A program made the translations under genes and the position numbers. Below are positions 18,196-25,615 of a stretch of DNA of 64,000 nt, piece by piece. Below the pieces are notes generated by a model. That model saw only the letters and a list, made by a program, of their open reading frames with translations. It had not been told where the DNA came from and searched no databases. Numbering within the stretch: position 1 is the stretch's first letter; each line of letters starts with the position of its first letter. This DNA comes from CAZIUL01 sp964542475 (lineage in GTDB: Bacteria; Planctomycetota; B15-G4; CAYZWU01): the NCBI GenBank assembly GCA_964542475.1, contig CAZIUL010000002.1, forward strand, positions 1 through 64,000, given 5' to 3'.

Positions 18196-19458
18196 TCACA
18201 CCCTTTCCTCCCTCCGGATCATCTCGGCAAACCTGTTGATGCCTTCCCGTATCTCGTCATCCCTGACCATGGAATAGCTCGCCCGCATGCAGGATGTGCA
18301 GCCGCCAGTGCTGGAGAATGCCGGTCCCGGAACCAGGATTACCTTGAGGTCGCGGCTGTATCGCTTGATCATGTTTGCAGCGTTGCAGAAAGAGGGCAGG
18401 CGGAACCAGATAAAAAGCCCCTCTGAGGGTATGTCAAACTCAACGCTCCCGGGAAGAAGCTCATTCGCCGCATGGACCATTGAATTACGGTTGGAACGGT
18501 AGAGCCGGCAGCTTTCCCTGATCTGCGACATGAAACCTTCCGGCTCCGACGCTTCGATGTGGGCGGCCAGCATCTGCTGAGTCAATGAGCTCGTGTGGAG
18601 ATTCGCGCTCTGTTTGAAGAGGAGAAAATGCCGCATGATCACCGGATCACCGCTTGCGTAACCGAGCCTGAGCCCTGGGGAGAGAACTTTTGAGAAGCTG
18701 TCCAGGCGTATCACCCTGCCTTCATGGTCCATCGCCTGGAGGGTGCGCCCCGGCGATGAATCATCCAGCCGGACAAGCTGATACGGGTCATCCTCGACTA
18801 TCAAAATGTCGAACTCTTCAGCGATACGGATAAGATGCTCTTTTCGCTCTTCGGAAAGGGCGACACCCCCAGGGTTGTGGCCGTTGGGAATCGTGTATAT
18901 CAGCTTGGGAAGCCTTTTCCGATCACGTTTCGTGTTTTCGAGAACAGATTCGAGTGCATCCGTGTCCATGCCGTATTCATCCAGGGGAATCGCCACGAAG
19001 TTCCTGCAGAAGGAGCCGAAAGCCGAGAGGGCTCCGGGATAGGTCGGCTCGGAAACGACCACTGAATCGGACTCCTCGAGAAACAGGTAGGCTGCGATGA
19101 AAAGCCCTTCCTGGGCGCCGTTCAGCACAACAAGTGATCCTTCCGCCGGCATGACGCCGTCCTTGTGTTCATGCCACCTGGTGATCTGCTCTCTTGCGTG
19201 GAGAAACGAGTCAGACGGCCCGTATTGCAGCGCTTTTTTCAGGTGTGGGGTGTCCGTTTCTAGCTCGGTGCCGTCCCGGAGGCATAGCTTCATCCGGGTG
19301 AACGGGAATGTATCCGGGTTTGGGTAGCCCCCTCCGAAAGAGATCATGCCGGGGATGGACATAAGAGGGAAGATTTCGCGTATCGGTGATGGGGCTTTTC
19401 CGCGCGCGCGGAGGGCGAGTCTCGATTCTATTTTTGAACTGTTCATGATAGTGACCAT
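18196..19458 (-). CDS. PLP-dependent class I aminotransferase (MocR/LysN-like, no HTH)
   Basis: A fold-type I aminotransferase with SFGGGYPNPDTFP near the N-terminus, TIPNGHNPGGVALS, VEDDPYQLVR and the PLP lysine in DSFSKVLSPGLRLGY near residue 256. The sequence resembles 2-aminoadipate/aromatic aminotransferases that are related to MocR regulators but lack a DNA-binding domain. Substrate cannot be read from sequence. Start codons at 19458 and 19446 are both possible. It is convergent with the C45 gene and divergent from the ACP gene. Confidence 0.88.
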   Translation of the reverse strand: MVTIMNSSKIESRLALRARGKAPSPIREIFPLMSIPGMISFGGGYPNPDTFPFTRMKLCLRDGTELETDTPHLKKALQYGPSDSFLHAREQITRWHEHKDGVMPAEGSLVVLNGAQEGLFIAAYLFLEESDSVVVSEPTYPGALSAFGSFCRNFVAIPLDEYGMDTDALESVLENTKRDRKRLPKLIYTIPNGHNPGGVALSEERKEHLIRIAEEFDILIVEDDPYQLVRLDDSSPGRTLQAMDHEGRVIRLDSFSKVLSPGLRLGYASGDPVIMRHFLLFKQSANLHTSSLTQQMLAAHIEASEPEGFMSQIRESCRLYRSNRNSMVHAANELLPGSVEFDIPSEGLFIWFRLPSFCNAANMIKRYSRDLKVILVPGPAFSSTGGCTSCMRASYSMVRDDEIREGINRFAEMIRREERV

Positions 19459-19664
19459 CCTTTGGGTTCTTGAAAACCGCCTTTTTCAGACCCATTTATA
19501 GAGCAAAAAATATTGAAAATGGAGGTTCCTTTGTTGGTTTCCTCAACGATAATATAGTATTTTTCAAAGCCCGGATTTTACACATTCGTTTGTAAGCTTC
19601 AATGCCCGGGACAAAGTCGATTTATTCGTAGTTTCTTGTTGTGATTTGATTCAGGAGGATCGGT

Positions 19665-19904
19665 ATGAGGGATGAGATTATAGAATATATAGAAGATGAG
19701 TACGTTGAAGAAGACGATGTGGAAATCGATGATAACACATCTCTAATCAAGGGAGGGATCATCGACAGCTTCTCCATCGTGGCGCTGCGTAACTGGCTTC
19801 AGAAGCAGTACGAGATCACAATTCCCGATGAGATGGGCACCGTGGACAACTTTGAAACAGTCAACAAGATCATCGAGCTGGTAAACACGCGAAAGAACGC
19901 TTAA
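19665..19904 (+). CDS. Acyl carrier protein, partner of the adjacent oxoamine synthase
   Basis: A 79-residue acidic protein with the carrier-protein signature GGIIDSFSIVAL; Ser35 is the expected phosphopantetheine attachment site. The canonical fatty-acid ACP motif DSLDxVEL is changed to DSFSIVAL, which indicates a specialised carrier rather than the fatty-acid-synthesis ACP. A good GGAGG site precedes the ATG. It lies 14 bp before a Kbl-family alpha-oxoamine synthase, and a terminator follows that gene, so the two form their own transcript. The carrier may present the acyl group to the synthase or receive it. Confidence 0.85.
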   Translation: MRDEIIEYIEDEYVEEDDVEIDDNTSLIKGGIIDSFSIVALRNWLQKQYEITIPDEMGTVDNFETVNKIIELVNTRKNA

Positions 19905-19918
19905 CAACGGAGGAAGCA

Positions 19919-21160
19919 ATGGCCTTTAACAAAATGAAGGATTGGATCCGGGACGAGATGGTCAACATCGAAAAGGCCGGAGTTCTCAAGGATGAAAGAT
20001 ACATACTGGGCCCACAGGGCGCAAACATCAAGGTGGAGTATCCGGAGGGAGATCCACCACAGGATGTTATCAACTTCTGCGCCAACAACTATCTTGGCCT
20101 GTCCAGTCACCCGGAGATGATCAAAAGCGCGCACGCGGCGCTCGACGAACACGGCTACGGACTTTCTTCGGTGAGGTTCATTTGCGGGACCCAGGACCTT
20201 CACAAGAAGCTCGAAGAGGAGGTCGCCCGGTTCCTCGGAACGGAGTCGTGCATACTATTCGCCTCGTGCCTGGATGCCAACGCCGCCATCTTCGAGGTGA
20301 TACTCGGCAAGGGCGATATCATCATTGCAGACCGGCTGGTGCACGCATCAATAGTCGACGGCATGAAGCTCTGCGAGGCTGACATCGAGACGTACAAGCA
20401 CTCAAACATGAAACATCTTGAAAAGAAGCTCATCGCCGCCCAGGAGTACAAATATCGCTGCGTGGTCACGGACGGGATCTTTTCCATGGACGGTGACATC
20501 GCAAAGCTGGACGAGATCTGCGACCTTGCGGAAAAATACGATGCGGTCGTGGTGGTCGACGATTCGCACGCAACCGGGTTCATAGGAAAGACAGGCCGCG
20601 GAACCCACGAGTTCTGCAAATGCATGGATAAGGTGGATGTCATAACGACCACGTTCGGAAAGGCAATGGGAGGAGCCACGGGCGGATGTATCGCCGGGCC
20701 CAAGGAGATCGTTGATCTGTGCCGCCAGCGCGCGCGTCCCTATCTCTTTTCCAACACGGTTGCGCCCATGGTGGTCGCTTCAACGCGTAAGGTGGTCGAA
20801 ATCCTGAGCAGCTCCACGGAGCTGAGGGACAAGCTCGAATCGAACACCGTCTATTTTCGCGATAAGATGGCTGAAGCGGGTTTCGACATCAAGCCGGGCC
20901 ACGCTATATGCCCCATCATGCTCTACAACGCAAAGCTTGCACAGGATTTTGCTCGCGATCTGTATTACGAGGGCATTTATGTGATAGGATTCTTCTTTCC
21001 GGTTGTAGCCCAGGGCCAGGCGCGTATCAGGGTGCAGCTAAGCGCTGCGCACGAAACAGAGCACCTGGACAAGGCGATCGAGGCCTTCGCAAAGATCGGC
21101 AAGAAGTACGAGATCCTTGGCAAGAGCAAGCAAGAGATCATCGAGAAATACGGGCAGTAA
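19919..21160 (+). CDS. kbl: Alpha-oxoamine synthase, glycine C-acetyltransferase (Kbl) family
   Basis: A PLP enzyme with CANNYLGLSSHPE, GLSSVRFICGTQDLHK, VDDSHATGFIG and the PLP lysine K248 in TTTFGKAMGGATGG, plus a C-terminal GFFFPVV and QGQARIRVQLSAAH. Of the oxoamine synthases (Kbl, BioF, HemA, SPT) the pattern follows E. coli Kbl closely. Kbl interconverts 2-amino-3-ketobutyrate + CoA and glycine + acetyl-CoA in threonine breakdown. An SDR-type threonine dehydrogenase lies 9 kb away (30196-31179), which supports that role. The cotranscribed acyl carrier protein is unusual and leaves open a carrier-protein-bound acyl substrate. Confidence 0.9.
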   Translation: MAFNKMKDWIRDEMVNIEKAGVLKDERYILGPQGANIKVEYPEGDPPQDVINFCANNYLGLSSHPEMIKSAHAALDEHGYGLSSVRFICGTQDLHKKLEEEVARFLGTESCILFASCLDANAAIFEVILGKGDIIIADRLVHASIVDGMKLCEADIETYKHSNMKHLEKKLIAAQEYKYRCVVTDGIFSMDGDIAKLDEICDLAEKYDAVVVVDDSHATGFIGKTGRGTHEFCKCMDKVDVITTTFGKAMGGATGGCIAGPKEIVDLCRQRARPYLFSNTVAPMVVASTRKVVEILSSSTELRDKLESNTVYFRDKMAEAGFDIKPGHAICPIMLYNAKLAQDFARDLYYEGIYVIGFFFPVVAQGQARIRVQLSAAHETEHLDKAIEAFAKIGKKYEILGKSKQEIIEKYGQ

Positions 21161-21191
21161 ACCCGACGATGTCATAACGGATGATTTCCTG

Positions 21192-21231
21192 GGACGCGCA
21201 CGGGACATGATGGCCCGTGTGCGTCCTTTTT
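21192..21231 (+). terminator. Intrinsic terminator after kbl
   Basis: A 13-bp stem GGACGCGCACGGG/CCCGTGTGCGTCC (one G-T pair) with a 9-base loop is followed by five T. It separates the ACP-kbl pair from the AcpS-like gene. Confidence 0.85.
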
Positions 21232-21247
21232 ATGTACGGTCGCGGAA

Positions 21248-21742
21248 ATGGCAGATTTTGCCCAGAAAACGAGTTTGATTCACACGTCTGAGAAGCTCCT
21301 GCGCAATGTACTCGAAAACGCGAGTGGCGGGAAAGTTATGGGTCTCGGTGCGGACATAGTTGAAATCAAGCGTTTCACCGGTAAAAAAGGTGCGAGCCTG
21401 GCCAGAAGCTTTCTCACTCGGCAAGAATGGGGATTTTGCCTGAAAAAGGATGCTTCACCTGAATGGTGGGCAGCGCTGTGGAGCGCGCGGGAAGCTGTGT
21501 ATAAGGCAACCAGCGGCTTGATAAATATACTTCCCCTGTCATGGGAGATGGAACCGTTGCCCGGTCGCAGATGGCGTGCTACACCCAGGAAGTACGGTAT
21601 GGAGTGGCGTGAATTTGTAAAGGATCATCTGTTGGAGGTGGCGATGGTCACATGTGAGAGCCATGCCGTGGCCGTGGCGGTTGTCACGAACAGAGCTTTT
21701 TCGGGCGGCTTGAAACGCATCGGAAGGGAAAGAGAAAAATGA
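21248..21742 (+). CDS. acpS: Holo-ACP synthase-like 4'-phosphopantetheinyl transferase
   Basis: AcpS transfers phosphopantetheine from CoA to the carrier-protein serine. The first metal motif is present as GLGADIVEI (D36). The second, usually (F/W)xxKEAxxKA, reads WSAREAVYKA, so the catalytic-site lysine is Arg. The sequence is otherwise divergent (residues 90-160). Typical AcpS begins right at the GxGxDIVEI strand; an internal ATG at 21338 would give 134 residues, close to the family size, so the first 30 residues may not be translated. It overlaps the next gene by 4 bp (ATGA) and probably loads the ACP encoded 1.3 kb upstream. Confidence 0.72.
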   Translation: MADFAQKTSLIHTSEKLLRNVLENASGGKVMGLGADIVEIKRFTGKKGASLARSFLTRQEWGFCLKKDASPEWWAALWSAREAVYKATSGLINILPLSWEMEPLPGRRWRATPRKYGMEWREFVKDHLLEVAMVTCESHAVAVAVVTNRAFSGGLKRIGREREK

Positions 21743-23184
21743 GCGAAATCGGAGACAAGGGTTCAAAGGAAGAACAGTACGCGGGCGAACTGCTCGAAAA
21801 AGCCCGGGCTGCCGCGTTCGCCATGGAACATCTCAGCCAGAAGGATGTAGACAGGATAGTGGAAGCTGTCTTTCGCGCAGCATTCGACGCCAGGATCCAA
21901 CTTGCCAGGGCTGCTGTAGATGAGACCTTCTTGGGTGTTTTCGAGGACAAGATAATAAAAAACGCTTTTGCCGGCCTCATCGTGTACCGGGATATCAAGG
22001 ATGAAAAATCGGTCGGGATCATACGCAAGGATCCGCAAAGGGGAATAGTGGAGATCGCGCAGCCTCTCGGTCCGGTTGTGAACCTGACCCCTGTCACCAA
22101 CCCCACCTCATCGGTCATCAACAACGCGCTGATATGCCTGAAAACCCGGAACCCCGTGGTCTTCTGCCCTCACAAGGCAGCAAAACGCTGCAGCCGCCTG
22201 GCCGCCGGGATCCTTCACGAGGCTGCAAAAGAGGCGGGCGCCCCAGAAAACTGTGTCCAGTGGAGCACGAAGTCCAAATGGTCGTACACCGAAGCGCTGA
22301 TGCGACACGAAGAAACCGCGTTGATTCTTGCGACAACAGCGTTTCCCCTGGTTGTGGAGGCAGCGAAAACCGGCAAGCCTGTTCTTGGCGCGGGAGAAGG
22401 CAATGTTCCGGTGTACGTGGACCGGTCCGCTGATTTAGCTCAGGCGGCGCGGTTCGTCATCGAGTCGAAAACATTCGACAACGGCACCGTGTGCTGCAGC
22501 GAGCAGGGGTTGGTCGTTACCCGGGAAAAAGACAGCCTTCTCAGGGAAGCATTTGAAAAAGAAGGGGGGTACTTCTGCGACAAAGAGGAGAAGAAAAAGC
22601 TGGGACGAGCTGCTTTTGATACGGATAGAATGGTCATGCGATCGGAGGTGGTCGGACAGCCCGCCTCCGTGATTGCGGAAAAAGCGGGATTTTCGGTGCC
22701 TGGCGGCACTCGTGTCCTGATCGCTGCGCTTGATCAAATCGGGCCCGGGGAGCCTTTGTCCCACGAAATTCTTGCGCCTGTACTCGCATACCATGTAGCG
22801 AATGACATCGAGGCAGCCCTGGATGTCTGTGTGGACATCAACCGCCACCGAGGGCTCGGGCACACTCTTTCCCTGCATACACGCGACATGGAAGTGGTGG
22901 ACCGTTTCGCCGGTGCTGTCAAGGCCGGCAGGGTTCTTGTCAACACTCCTTCCTCTCTGGGCGGATTGGGGGGCACATTCAACAGGATCCCCGCCTCTTT
23001 GACCTTGAGCTGCGGTAGTTACGGCGGCAACTATTCGAGCGACAACATCACGGTACGCCATCTTCTGAATATCAACCGGATTGCAGAATACAGCCCTGAT
23101 CAGGTCTGGATGAAGGTATCCATGGAAGATTGGATTGATCCCGGATTCGATTCAAAACAGATCGACAGGTTGTCCACGGAGTAA
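21739..23184 (+). CDS. CoA-acylating aldehyde dehydrogenase (AdhE-N/EutE type)
   Basis: It reduces acyl-CoA to the aldehyde with NAD(P)H, or the reverse. The protein matches the N-terminal half of AdhE: GPVVNLTPVTNPTSSVINNA, FCPHKAAKRCS, GAGEGNVPVYVD and the nucleophile region FDNGTVCCSEQ (Cys252). There is no iron-alcohol-dehydrogenase half, and length (481) fits a stand-alone enzyme. Translationally coupled to the AcpS-like gene and followed 2 bp later by the O-antigen-ligase-like gene. Acetyl-CoA from Kbl, or an acyl thioester on the ACP, could be its substrate; this is inference. Confidence 0.85.
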   Translation: MSEIGDKGSKEEQYAGELLEKARAAAFAMEHLSQKDVDRIVEAVFRAAFDARIQLARAAVDETFLGVFEDKIIKNAFAGLIVYRDIKDEKSVGIIRKDPQRGIVEIAQPLGPVVNLTPVTNPTSSVINNALICLKTRNPVVFCPHKAAKRCSRLAAGILHEAAKEAGAPENCVQWSTKSKWSYTEALMRHEETALILATTAFPLVVEAAKTGKPVLGAGEGNVPVYVDRSADLAQAARFVIESKTFDNGTVCCSEQGLVVTREKDSLLREAFEKEGGYFCDKEEKKKLGRAAFDTDRMVMRSEVVGQPASVIAEKAGFSVPGGTRVLIAALDQIGPGEPLSHEILAPVLAYHVANDIEAALDVCVDINRHRGLGHTLSLHTRDMEVVDRFAGAVKAGRVLVNTPSSLGGLGGTFNRIPASLTLSCGSYGGNYSSDNITVRHLLNINRIAEYSPDQVWMKVSMEDWIDPGFDSKQIDRLSTE

Positions 23185-23186
23185 CC

Positions 23187-25319
23187 TTGAGCAGAAAGCC
23201 ACAAAAGCAAAACGCTGCGATTCCCAAGCAAAGCTATCGCACGGAAGCGGCGGGCGGCAAGCTGAGACGCCGTGTCCTGGTTGCATATGTTTTTCTTTTT
23301 CCACTCCTTGCAGGTGAGGGCGGTTTTTTCGGATTGGTGCCCGAGTATGCCCCGCTTTTCGCTGCAACAGCATTAGCTGTTGTCATCTGCATGTGGAGCA
23401 TTCTGTCCAACCGGCATCGCTTCATTAATGGGCTGCAAAGTCCATGTACGGTTTTTGTCCTGCTTTTTACATCGTGGGCGGGAGGCTCAGTGTTCTGGAG
23501 CATCTCTTACGATCATTCCGCCTACCTGTTCATACCGATCGCAACGGGCTGCATGATCTTTCTGGCTTACAGGGAAGAAAGCGTCTTTGAACGGTTCTCC
23601 ACCCCGCTTCTCAGGGCGCTGGTCGCTTCCACGGCCGTGCTCTCATTGGTCGCGATCTACCAGGCTGTGGATATGATGATCCGTGTCAGGTATCATCTGC
23701 CGCCCGAAGGGATGCAATGGGAAATGTTTCTCGCCCAGGCACGCAGCTACAGGCCGAACTCGCTGTTCAAAGACCCCAACACATTCGGTTCGTTTCTGAG
23801 CATTCTGTTCCCGCTGAACATTCATCTCATCATTAATGGCGTTAAATCGAGGCTGCGCCTTTTCTTCTGCGCAACAGCCATGCTGAACGCTGCCGGGCTT
23901 TTCTTCGTGGCCTCCCGGGGTCCGGCAGTGCTTGTGATCGCCGCCTTGCTAGCAGTTGCCGTTTTCGAATGGAAACGCAACGAAGCAAAACGCCCGGATT
24001 TGCTCAGGTTGCTTCTCGGGGCTGCGGCAGCCGTCGCGGTCCTGGCCGCCCTCCAGTTTTTCTTTGGAATGCAGGGCCGTCCGTCACTCGTAAGCAGGCT
24101 CATCGACATCGATGAGATGGCAGGGAACGCACTCTCGAACAGGCTTGCTTACTGGCTGGCCGCTTTGAGAGCATTCTGGGAGCATCCCGTTCTAGGCACC
24201 GGTGTAAACACACTGCAGCAGAACATTTACACTCATCTTGTCCATGGAACGTTCACGCGTTTCCCGCACAACATACTTCTACAGTTCATGGCTGAACTCG
24301 GTGCTATCGGCGCACTTTTCTTTTCCCTGCTGGTGGCGTCCGTGATGCTGAGAGGGTATCGCCGGGCACGCACCGAACCGGTTGCCTTCTACAGCATGGT
24401 TTCGTTTTCCGTGCTGCTGGCCTATGCGTTGTTCGATATCACTTTTCAGTGTTCGACAGTGGTTTTCATTTTTTTCCTCCTTGCGGCCCTCGTGGCCGGG
24501 GCTCATTCGGAAAGAAGTGCGCTTGAGCATGAAAAAAGGCTGCCGAGTCGATTCCGACGAACCGCGACAGCCGCGCTGCTGCTCCCTGCTGCTGTGTGTG
24601 TGCTGTTTTCCGTGTACGAATCGACCAGGGTTTTCAATGTACGCTGCGATCTCGACTCGATACACGGATCGATCCCGCATGAAAAACCTGTTCAGATCAG
24701 GAAGCGTTACGATGAAGCAATAAAAAGTCGTCATATCCTGGTGTACAACTCCTGTTCCGCATGGTTCATGGGCTGGTACGAAAACAGCGGCAGCGAAGAG
24801 CTGTTCGAGCGTGCAATTGAAATGGCCGGAAAAGCATATGAGCGTGGCGGAAGGAACCCATGCGATGCGTTTCGCATTGCACGGGCTTTCATGGATGCCG
24901 GGCAATACAACGAAGCCCACTGCTGGTACAAGGCGGCTGTCCAGCGCTTTCCTTCTTCTCTTTCGATATGGCTCGGGCACCTTCAGGCGATGGAAAAGCT
25001 GGGAATGGAAGATGAAGTGATTCGCCTGATACCCGGTCTGCTTCAGGGAATGTCGGAAATCAAGGATATGGGCAGATACTACATAATCGAGCGGTTCAGG
25101 CTGGAACTCATGATGGCTGCGATTTACGAGCGCCACGAATACCGCCAGTGGGCCAGGAACGCGTACCTTGACATATTGGAACGCTACGGTCACCTCGAAT
25201 ACATTGAAGAACATGACCCGATGAACGGGACGCTGATCCGGCTGCCGATCGCCGCGAAAATCGAGGAAGTGTACGAGAAGGCCTTGAACCTTGGGATATG
25301 GCTGGATAAAAACGGCTGA
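23187..25319 (+). CDS. O-antigen ligase/polymerase-like (Wzy_C) membrane protein with C-terminal repeats
   Basis: A 710-residue protein with roughly 10-12 transmembrane segments in residues 25-450, the periplasmic-loop motif RFPHNILLQFMAELGAIG typical of the Wzy_C/WaaL family and NSLFKDPNTFGSFLS earlier. The last 200 residues are soluble and TPR-like (AHCWYKAAVQRFPSSLSIWLG). Members ligate or polymerise glycans at the periplasmic face, or O-glycosylate proteins. The TTG start at 23187 has GGAG 6-7 bases upstream; no earlier alternative exists. It is the last gene of its operon, 4 bp before repeat copy B. Confidence 0.82.
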   Translation: MSRKPQKQNAAIPKQSYRTEAAGGKLRRRVLVAYVFLFPLLAGEGGFFGLVPEYAPLFAATALAVVICMWSILSNRHRFINGLQSPCTVFVLLFTSWAGGSVFWSISYDHSAYLFIPIATGCMIFLAYREESVFERFSTPLLRALVASTAVLSLVAIYQAVDMMIRVRYHLPPEGMQWEMFLAQARSYRPNSLFKDPNTFGSFLSILFPLNIHLIINGVKSRLRLFFCATAMLNAAGLFFVASRGPAVLVIAALLAVAVFEWKRNEAKRPDLLRLLLGAAAAVAVLAALQFFFGMQGRPSLVSRLIDIDEMAGNALSNRLAYWLAALRAFWEHPVLGTGVNTLQQNIYTHLVHGTFTRFPHNILLQFMAELGAIGALFFSLLVASVMLRGYRRARTEPVAFYSMVSFSVLLAYALFDITFQCSTVVFIFFLLAALVAGAHSERSALEHEKRLPSRFRRTATAALLLPAAVCVLFSVYESTRVFNVRCDLDSIHGSIPHEKPVQIRKRYDEAIKSRHILVYNSCSAWFMGWYENSGSEELFERAIEMAGKAYERGGRNPCDAFRIARAFMDAGQYNEAHCWYKAAVQRFPSSLSIWLGHLQAMEKLGMEDEVIRLIPGLLQGMSEIKDMGRYYIIERFRLELMMAAIYERHEYRQWARNAYLDILERYGHLEYIEEHDPMNGTLIRLPIAAKIEEVYEKALNLGIWLDKNG

Positions 25320-25322
25320 CCA

Positions 25323-25501
25323 TTAGCCCGCATGTTTCATACTCTTCGTCGCGAGGTGCCGTAAACTGTGTTGTGGTAAGGCGCATGTCAGGAGACGACC
25401 GCAGGCCTGTTCCTACAGGTTGAGGATCGTCTACTGGCATGAAACGCAGCCACAGTGCAGGTTACGGTGCCGCAGCAGAAGAGGGTGAAACATGCGGGCT
25501 A
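25323..25501 (+). repeat. Full-length dispersed palindromic repeat (copy B)
   Basis: A 179-bp element starting TTAGCCCGCATGTTTCATAC and ending GAAACATGCGGGCTA. The two ~75-bp arms are inverted and largely complementary, meeting at a short inner hairpin (CCTGTTCCTACAGG). It lies between convergent genes, 4 bp after a stop codon. Confidence 0.92.
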
Positions 25502-25520
25502 GATAGGTAGAGAGGGGTTG

Positions 25521-25558
25521 AGCCGGGAGGCTCTTATCGCGAGCCTCCCGGCTTTTTT
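25521..25558 (+). terminator. Intrinsic terminator
   Basis: A 12-bp perfect stem GCCGGGAGGCTC/GAGCCTCCCGGC with a 7-base loop is followed by six T. It closes the plus-strand operon after repeat copy B and may also serve the convergent peptidase gene. Confidence 0.92.
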
Positions 25559-25615
25559 GTTTTCATCCTGCGGCCATGCGCATTGTCTGCGCCGCGGCCC
25601 TGACCCGCCCACTCA

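Noticed and set aside
24279..25214. A 311-codon open frame antisense to the O-antigen-ligase-like gene
   Set aside because: It lies fully inside a convincing membrane-protein gene on the other strand, has no ribosome site and no recognisable domain.
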